Part shown: positions 1 through 9,000 of the stretch, one piece after another
Layout: every line of letters starts with the position of its first letter
Position numbering within the stretch: position 1 is the stretch's first letter
NCBI RefSeq assembly: GCF_000702545.1
Contig: NZ_JNIO01000007.1
Span: forward strand, 62,001-126,000
DNA: 64,000 nucleotides
Direction of reading: 5' to 3'
Source: Selenomonas sp. AB3002
GTDB lineage: Bacteria > Bacillota > Negativicutes > Selenomonadales > Selenomonadaceae
Position numbers and translations under genes: made by a program
Notes under the pieces: model-generated
Databases searched by the model: none
What the model was told of the DNA's origin: nothing
What the model saw: only the letters and a program-made list of their open reading frames with translations

Positions 1-3000
1 AAGCTTTTCTCACTGCCCAGGGTGTAGGATTTGGTGGTGGCCTTGGCATCGCCGTCGGTATAGCCGATGACCAGCTTTCCGTCTTCTGCAGTGTAGGTAG
101 TGGTGAGGTCGCCCTTGGTGACCGTCACCTTGTCGCCGTTCCGGAGGCCTGCCACCTGGCTGCCCTGGGCGTCTTTATAGACGGTGAGGCCACTATGGGA
201 AGTGCTTGCCACGGCGAAGGTGAAGCCGTCCACAGTCACAGTCTCGCCCTTTTGGTCGAGGCTGACTTCGACGGCGCCGTCCTGATTCCGGAAGGTGATG
301 CCGTTCCTGGAGGTGATGGCGGTGAATTCTGTGCCATCCACGGTAACTTCGCTGCCTGTGAAGGTGGATTCGAAGGTCACGGCTTCGCCGGATTCCAGTC
401 CCGTGATGGTTGAGATTTTGTTGGGGCTGGTGTCGTCTGCCGTGTAGGTCACGCCGTTTCCGCTGCCGGTGAGGGTGACTTTCGCCCCGTTGAGGGTGAG
501 GGTGCCATTGCCGGTGGTGGTGACAGAGCTTCCTGCGGCTGTGCTGAAGTTGCCGTTGCTATCCGAGGTGGTGACACTGCCTTCCAAGACCTTCAGCAAG
601 TTCCCTGTTTCCGTGACAATATTGTCCTGCACGGAGAAAGCCTTGCCCGAAAAGCTGCTTTCATTCAAGGTAAAGACTGCTGTCCCCGTTGTGTCCGTGA
701 TGGTTGCTTCGGCCTCCGTCAGGTCGATGCTGATGTCCGGCTCCACTTCACCCGTTACGGTTACTTTTTTGGGTGTTGCGCTGCCGTCGATGGTGATGAC
801 CGCCCGGTCAGCTTCGACCCGCCGGCCTTCCCCGTCATAGTATTCCTTTTCTTGGATGTCCTTGACAGGATCTATTTCGCTGGAGGTAAAACCCTTTACG
901 CCGCTGAGTTCTGCGCCGCTTGCCGGGCTTTCCGATTCGTCTGCCGGGTCAAAGCCTCCCGCAGCCGGCTGCATCGTGACGCTGATGGGGGTGTCCCCGT
1001 CACGTTTGTAGATGCGTTTGGTTGTCGCTCCATCCTGAGTCTGGATGACTGTGATCTTGGCTGCATCGGAGCTGAGTTTGTATGTCACAGTGCAGGTATT
1101 GTCACCGGTGGTGAAGGATGCCCCTGCCGGCAGAGCGCTTCCGTCTGCCGCGAGGATGCTGCCCTCCTCCCCGACGGAGATGGGTATGCTGCCGTTGTTG
1201 GTGAGCGTACCAAGGCCGCTTACCTCAATGGCTTCATTCCGGTCAAGGATGACTGCTCCGGCGGTGAGTTTTGCTTTGCCATTATTGTGGTCTACTACAG
1301 TGGCATTTGCCGCTGCCGTATAGGTTGTTCCTCCTACCGTAACTGTTTCACCAGTATCAAGGGTGACTGCTCCTCCCACAAATCCGCTTGTGGCATCGAT
1401 TGTGGCTCCACCTACTGCCGCTTTGTAGGTTGCATTTCCCGCTGCAATAGCCTCTCCCTGGTCGAGAAGAACTGTTCCTGTGATGAGTTTTGCATTGCCA
1501 CTGTTGTAGTCCAGGGTGGCTCCGTTGCTTCCTGCCGTGTAGGTTGTTTCCCCTACCTTCAGAGTTTTGCCCAAATTGAAGGAGACTTCTCCTGCGGTCA
1601 GGTTTGCATTGCCACTGTTATAGTCCAAGGTGGCTCCACTCTCTGTTGCTGTGTAAGTTGCATCTCCTACTTCAACAGCTTCTCCACGGTCAAGGATTAC
1701 TTCTCCGGCGGTGAGTTTTGCCTTGCCACTGTTATAGTCCAGGGTGGCTCCGTTGCTTCCTGCCGTGTAGGTTGTTTCCCCTACCTTCAGAGTTTTGCCC
1801 GAAGTGAAGGAGACCTCTCCTGCGGTCATGTTTGCGTTGCCGCTGTTATAGTCCAGAGTGGCTCCACTCTCTGTTGCTGTGTAAGTTGCATCTCCTACTT
1901 CAACAGCTTCTCCACGGTCAAGGATGACTGCTCCGGCGGTGAGTTTTGCCTTGCCACTGTTGTAGTCCAGGGTGGCTCCGTTGCTTCCTGCCGTGTAGGT
2001 TGTTTCCCCTACCTTCAGAGTTTTGCCCAAATTGAAGGAGACTTCTCCTGCGGTCAGGTTTGCATTGCCACTGTTATAGTCCAAGGTGGCTCCACTCTCT
2101 GTTGCTATGTAAGTTGCATCTCCTACTTCAACAGCTTCTCCACGGTTAAGGATGACTGCTCCGGCGGTGAGTTTTGCTTTGCCACTGTTATAGTCCAGGG
2201 TGGCTCCGTTGCTTCCTGCCGTGTAGGTTGTTTCCCCTACCTTCAGAGTTTTGCCCGAATTGAAGGAGACTGAACCTGCGGTCAGGTTTGCCTTGCCGCT
2301 GTTATGGTCGATAGTAGCTCCGTTGCTTCCCGCCGTGTAGGTTGTTTCTCCCACAAGGATAGCTTCATTGCCATCAAGCGCCACTGCTCCTGCGGTGAGT
2401 TTTGCGTTGCTGTTATTGTAATCTATTACGGTGGCATTTGCCGCTGCCGTATAGGTTGTTTCTCCTACCGTAACTGTTTCGCCGGTATCAAGGGTGACTG
2501 CTCCTCCCACAAATCCGTTTGTGGCATCGATTGTGGCTCCACCTGCTGCCGCTTTGTAGCTTGCACTTCCCGCTGCAATAACCTCGCCCTGGCCGAGAAG
2601 GACTGTTCCGGCGGTGAGTTTTGCCTTGCCACTGTTGTAGTCCAGGGTGGCTCCGTTGCTTCCCGCTGTATAGGTTGTTTCCCCTACCTTCAGAGTTTTG
2701 CCCGAAGTGAAAGAGACTTCTCCTGCGGTCAGGTTTGCCTTGCCACTGTTATAGTCCAAGGTGGCTCCACTCTCTGTTGCTGTGTAAGTTGCATCTCCTA
2801 CTTCAACAGCTTCTCCACGGTCGAGAAGAACTGCCCCGGCGGTGAGTTTTGCTTTGCCATTATTGTGGTCTACTACGGTGGCATTTGCCGCTGCCGTATA
2901 GGTTGTTTCTCCTACCGTAACTGTTTCGTCAGTATCGAGGGTGACTGCTCCTCCCACAAATCCGTTTGTGGCATCGATTGTGGCTCCACCTGCTGCCGCC

Positions 3001-6000
3001 TTGTAGCTTGCACTTCCCGCTGCAATAACCTCTCCCTGGCCGAGAAGGACTGTTCCGGCGGTGAGTTTTGCCTTGCCACTGTTATAGTCCAGGGTGGCTC
3101 CATCAGTTCCCGCCGTGTAGGTTGTTTCCCCTACCTTCAGAGTTTTGCCCGAAGTGAAGGAGACTTCTCCTGCGGTCAGGTTTGCGTTGCCGCTGTTATA
3201 GTCCAGAGTGGCTCCACTCTCTGTTGCTATGTAAGTTGCATCTCCTACTTCAACAGCTTCTCCACGGTTAAGGATGACTGCTCCGGCGGTGAGTTTTGCT
3301 TTGCCACTGTTATAGTCCAGGGTGGCTCCGTTGCTTCCTGCCGTGTAGGTTGTTTCCCCTACCTTCAGAGTTTTGCCCGAATTGAAGGAGACTGAACCTG
3401 CGGTCAGGTTTGCCTTGCCGCTGTTATGGTCGATAGTAGCTCCGTTGCTTCCCGCCGTGTAGGTTGTTTCTCCCACAAGGATAGCTTCATTGCCATCAAG
3501 CGCCACTGCTCCGGCGGTGAGTTTTGCGTTGCCGTTATTGTGGTCTACTACGGTGGCATTTGCCACTGCCGTATAGGTTGTTCCTCCTACCGTAACTGTT
3601 TCGTCAGTATCGAGGGTGACTGCTCCTCCCACAAATCCCTTTGTGGCATCGATTGTGGCTCCACCTGCTGCCGCTTTGTAGCTTGCACTTCCCGCTGCAA
3701 TAGCCTCTCCCTGATCGAGAAGAACTGTTCCTGCGGTCAGTTTTGCCTTGCCGCTGTTATGGTCGATAGTAGCTCCGTTGCTTCCCGCCGTGTAGGTTGT
3801 TTCTCCCACAAGGATAGCTTCATTGCCATCAAGCGCCACTGCTCCTGCGGTCAGTTTTGCCTTGCCGCTGTTATAGTCGATAGTAGCTCCTTTGCTTCCC
3901 GCCGTGTAGGTTGTTTCTCCCACAAGGATAGCTTCATTGACATCAAGTGCCACTGCTCCGGCGGTCAGTTTTGCCTTGCCGCTGTTATAGTCGATAGTAG
4001 CTCCGTTGCTTCCCGCCGTGTAGGTTGTTTCTCCCACAAGGATAGCTTCATTGACATCAAGCGCCACTGCTCCTGCGGTCAGTTTTGCCTTGCCGCTGTT
4101 ATGGTCGATAGTAGCTCCGTTGCTTCCCGCCGTGTAGGTTGTTTCTCCCACAAGGATAGCTTCATTGACATCAAGCGCCACTGCTCCTGCGGTCAGTTTT
4201 GCCTTGCCGCTGTTATGGTCGATAGTAGCTCCGTTACTTCCCGCCGTGTAGGTTGTTTCTCCCACAAGAATAGCTTCATTGCCATCAAGCGCCACTGCTC
4301 CTGCGGTGAGTTTTGCGTTGCTGTTATTGTAATCTATTACGGTGGCATTTGCCGCTGCCGTATAGGTTGTTCCTCCTACCGTAACTGTTTCACCAGTATC
4401 AAGGGTGACTGCTCCTCCCACAAATCCGCTTGTGGCATCGATTGTGGCTCCACCTGCTGCTGCTTTGTAGCTTGCACTTCCCGCTGCAATAACCTCTCCC
4501 TGGTCGAGAAGAACTGTTCCTGTGATGAGTTTTGCATTGCCACTGTTATAGTCCAGGGTGGCTCCGTTGCTTCCTGCCGTGTAGGTTGTTTCCCCTACCT
4601 TCAGAGTTTTGCCCGAAGTGAAGGAGACTTCTCCTGCGGTCAGGTTTGCCTTGCCGCTGTTATAGTCCAGGGTGGCTCCACTCTCTGTTGCTGTGTAAGT
4701 TGCATCTCCTACTTCAACAGCTTCTCCATGGTCGAGAAGAACTGCCCCGGCGGTGAGTTTTGCCTTGCCGCTGTTATAGTCGATAGTGGCTCCGTTGCTT
4801 CCTGCTGTGTAGGTTGTTTCTCCCACAAGGATAGCTTCATTGCCGTCAAGCGCCACTGCTCCGGCGGTGAGTTTTGCGTTGCCGTTATTGTGGTCTACTA
4901 CGGTGGCATTTACCGCTGCCGTATAGGTTGTTCCTCCTACCGTAACTGTTTCACCGGTATCAAGGGTGACTGCTCCTCCCACAAATCCGCTTGTGGCATC
5001 GATTGTGGCTCCACCTGCTGCCGCCTTGTAGCTTGCACTTCCCGCTGCAATAACCTCTCCCTGGTCGAGAAGGACTGTTCCTGCGGTGAGTTCAGCCGTG
5101 TTCGTCCCATAGCAAACCGTGGTATTATCTGCCGTCGCTATATACTCCGTCCCGTGAACCGTGAGCTTTGCCCCCGCTTTGGTGGCAGTTAGGGAAGCAG
5201 CTGCATTGGTGCTGGTCAGGGTAGCTTCTACTTTGGCTGCAGTACCACTTCCCTTGTAGGTGCCGGTTACTTTGTTACCGCTGTCACCAGCAAAGAGGAC
5301 AGCATTATCGCCAGTCCGGAGCTCTGCCTTGCCTTCGGCAGCGACTGCGATTTCACCATTTTCCAAGGCAGTATATTGTCCGGCTTTGGTGATGGTCAGG
5401 TCGCCGTTGGCATCAGCTTTGACTTCACCGCCGGTTTCGGATAAAGCCGTGACGGATTCAGTTTCTCCCCTTGCGCCCACTACGCTAGTCCCTTCGCTCA
5501 TAGTGGCGGTGACACCCTTGAGGTTCGTAGCCGAGGTTGCGCTTGTGAAGGTGAAGGAGCCGCCGGACTCAGTCGTGAATGCGATTTTTACGTCCTCTGT
5601 CACTAATCCGTTGTTCATTATGCTGAGGAAAAGGTTGTCAGCTCCGGCTGTGGCGGTGATGTTATTGGCGGTCACCGCAGCGCCTGTATCCAGCCCCCTA
5701 ACGATTCCATTGCCTATGATGACAGTATCGTTGATATCCGCATCCGCCGAGGCCTCTGTGACTACAACGGGCACATATTTACCATTTCCATTTTGCAAAT
5801 TGATAGTAGCGCCCTCTGGAAGCGTGGCATCCGTTTTCCCTTTCCCAGCGAAGGTAATCGAATTGATTGGCCCATCTGCCAAATCATAGGTTCCGTTTCC
5901 GGTAAGCGCCGTGACCTCCCCCGAGATAAGGGTCTTCGCTCCTTCAACAAATGTGTGGAAGCCGCTGCATTTGAAGTCGCTGCCTTTGATGGTATAGGTG

Positions 6001-9000
6001 GCGTACTTATTTTGATCCGCGTTACTTATTGTCTTAACACCAGTCAGGTTGACCTTGACTGTGAGCGGACGCTCAACATGAATTGTTGCCGATGTGTTCG
6101 CGCCATCCTCTGCATACCAAATCTGGATGGCAAAGCCATTATCATCCGGCAGTTCGATGCCATCCGCGTTGAAATAGTGTTCACCCGCCTTTGTCGTTGC
6201 CGTCGGAGCGACATGGATGTCACCGCCGGTCGCGGGGGTTCCGTTCACCACTTCGCCATAGTAGTCCTGCTCATTTGTCGCCATGGTTACAGAATCCCAT
6301 GCACTGTAAATCTTGAGGTCGGTGCTGTCTGCGTTGTACACAAAGAGATTGCCGTTCTTTACCTTATAGGTATGCAGGTTGGCAGTATCTTCGCTGCTGT
6401 CCTTGGTGGTGAAGGAAACGCCATCAGTTGCAGTCCAGGTGATGTTGCCGTCTTTATCCACCGCGATGTCTGCGGTGCCGTTGTTCGTTACCAGGCCCTT
6501 GCCAGCGACTTCGATGCCGTTGTCCTTGGCGAGGGTGATTGCACCTGCGGTGAGTTTTGCGGTGCCGTTGTTGTAGTCTATTACTGTGCCATTTGCCGTT
6601 GCCGTATAGGTTGTTCCTCCTACCGTAACTGTTTCACCAGTATCAAGGGTGACTGCTCCTCCCACAAATCCGCTTGTGGCATCGATTGTGGCTCCACCTG
6701 CTGCTGCTTTGTAGCTTGCACTTCCCGCTGCAATAACCTCTCCCTGGTCGAGAAGGACTGTTCCTGCGGTGAGTTCAGCCGTGTTCGTCCCATAGCAAAC
6801 CGTGGTATTATCTGCCGTCGCTATATACTCCGTCCCGTGAACCGTGAGCTTTGCCCCCGCTTTGGTGGCAGTGAGGGAAGCAGCTGCATTGGTGCTGGTC
6901 AGGGTAGCTTCTACGTTGGCTGCGGTATTGCTTCCTTTGTAGGTGCCGGTTACTTCGTTACCGCTGTCACCAGCAAAGAGGACAGCATTGTCGCCAGTCC
7001 GGAACTCTACCTTGCCTTCGGCAGCGACTGCGATTTCACCATTTTCCAAGGCAGTATATTGTCCGGCTTTGGTGATGGTCAGGTCGCCGTTGGCATCAGC
7101 TTTGACTTCACCGCCGGTTTCGGATAAAGCCGTGACGGATTCGCTTTCTCCCCTGGCGCCCACCACGGTGGTTCCTGCCGTCATAGTGGCAGTGACGCCC
7201 TTGAGGTTCGTAGCCGAGGTTGCGCTTGTGAAGGTGAAGGAGCCGCCGGACTCAGTCGTGAATGCGATTTTTACGTCCTCTGTCACTAATTTGTTGTTCA
7301 TTACGAAGAGGAAAAGGTTGTCAGCTCCGGCTGTGGCGGTGATTTTGTTAGCGGTCACCGTAGCGCCTGTATCCAGCCCCCTAACGATTCCATTGCCTAT
7401 GATGACAGTATCGTTGATATCCGCATCCGCCGAGGCCTCTGTGACTACAACGGGCACATATTTACCATTTCCATTTTGCAAATTGATAGTAGCGCCCTCT
7501 GGAAGCGTGGCATCCGTTTTCCCCTTCCCGGCGAAGGTAATCGAATTGCTTGGACTATCTTCCAAATCATAGGTTCCGTTTCCGGTAAGCGCCGTGACCT
7601 CACCCGAGATAAGGGTCTTCTCTCCTTCAACAAATGTGCTGAAGCTGCTGCTTTTGAAGTCGCTGCCATTGATGGTATAGGTGGCGTACTTATTTTCATC
7701 ATCCTTGTTACCTAGTGTCGTAGCACCCGTCAGATTGACCTTGACTGTGAGCGGACGCTCAACATGAATTGTTGCCGGTGTGTTCGCGCCATCCTCTGCA
7801 TACCAAATCTGGATGGCAAAGCCATTATCATCCGGCAGTTCGATGCCATCCGCGTTGAAATAGTGGATGCCCGCCGTTGTCGTTGCCGTTGGAGCGACAT
7901 GGATATCACCGCCGGTCGCGAGGGTTCCGTTCACCACTTCGCCATAGTAGTCCTGCTCATTTGTCGCCATGGTTACAGAAGCCCCGGCACTGTAAATCTT
8001 GAAGTCAGTGCTGTCTGCGTTGTACACAAAGAGATTGCCGTTCTTTACCTTATAGGTATGCAGGTTGGCAGTATCTTCGCTGTTGTCCTTGGTGGTGAAG
8101 GAAACATCATCAGTTGCAGTCCAGGTGATGTTGCCGTCTTTATCCACCGTGATGTCTGCGGTGCCGTTGTTCGTTACCAGGCCCTTGCCAGCGACTTCGA
8201 TGCCGTTGTCCTTGGCGAGGGTGACTGCTCCTGCGGTGAGTTCAGCCGTGTTCGTCCCATAGCAAACCGTGGTATTATCTGCCGTCGCTATATACTCCGT
8301 CCCGTGAACCGTGAGCTTTGCCCCCGCTTTGGTGGCAGTAAGGGAAGCAGCTGCATTGGTGCTGGTCAGGGTAGCTTCTACTTTGGCTGCAGTACCACTT
8401 CCCTTGTAGGTGCCGGTTACTTTGTTACCGCTGTCACCAGCAAAGAGGACAGCATTGTCGCCAGTCCGGAACTCTACCTTGCCTTCGGCAGCGACTGCGA
8501 TTTCACCATTTTCCAAGGCAGTATATTGTCCGGCTTTGGTGATGGTCAGGTCGCCGTTGGCATCAGCTTTGACTTCACCGCCGGTTTCGGATAAAGCCGT
8601 GACGGATTCAGTTTCTCCCCTTGCGCCCACTACGCTAGTCCCTTCGCTCATAGTGGCGGTGACACCCTTGAGGTTCGTAGCCGAGGTTGCGCTTGTGAAG
8701 GTGAAGGAGCCGCCGGACTCAGTCGTGAATGCGATTTTTTCGTCCTCTGTCACTAATCCGTTATTCATTACGCTGAGGGAAAGATTGTCAGCTCCGGCTG
8801 TGGCGGTGATTTTGTTAGCGGCCACCGTAGCGCCTGTATCCAGCCCCCTAACGATTCCATCGCCTCTGATGACAGTATCGTTGACATCCGCATCCGCCGA
8901 GGCCTCTGTGACTACAACGGGCACATATTTACCGTCGCCCATAACCAAATTGATGGTAGCACCGGTTGGAAGCGTGGCATCCGTTTTCCCTTTCCCAGCG

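Noticed and set aside
1230-5090. CRISPR-like array of direct repeats
   Set aside because: Units are contiguous 114-bp coding repeats without unique spacers, and the frame is preserved throughout.
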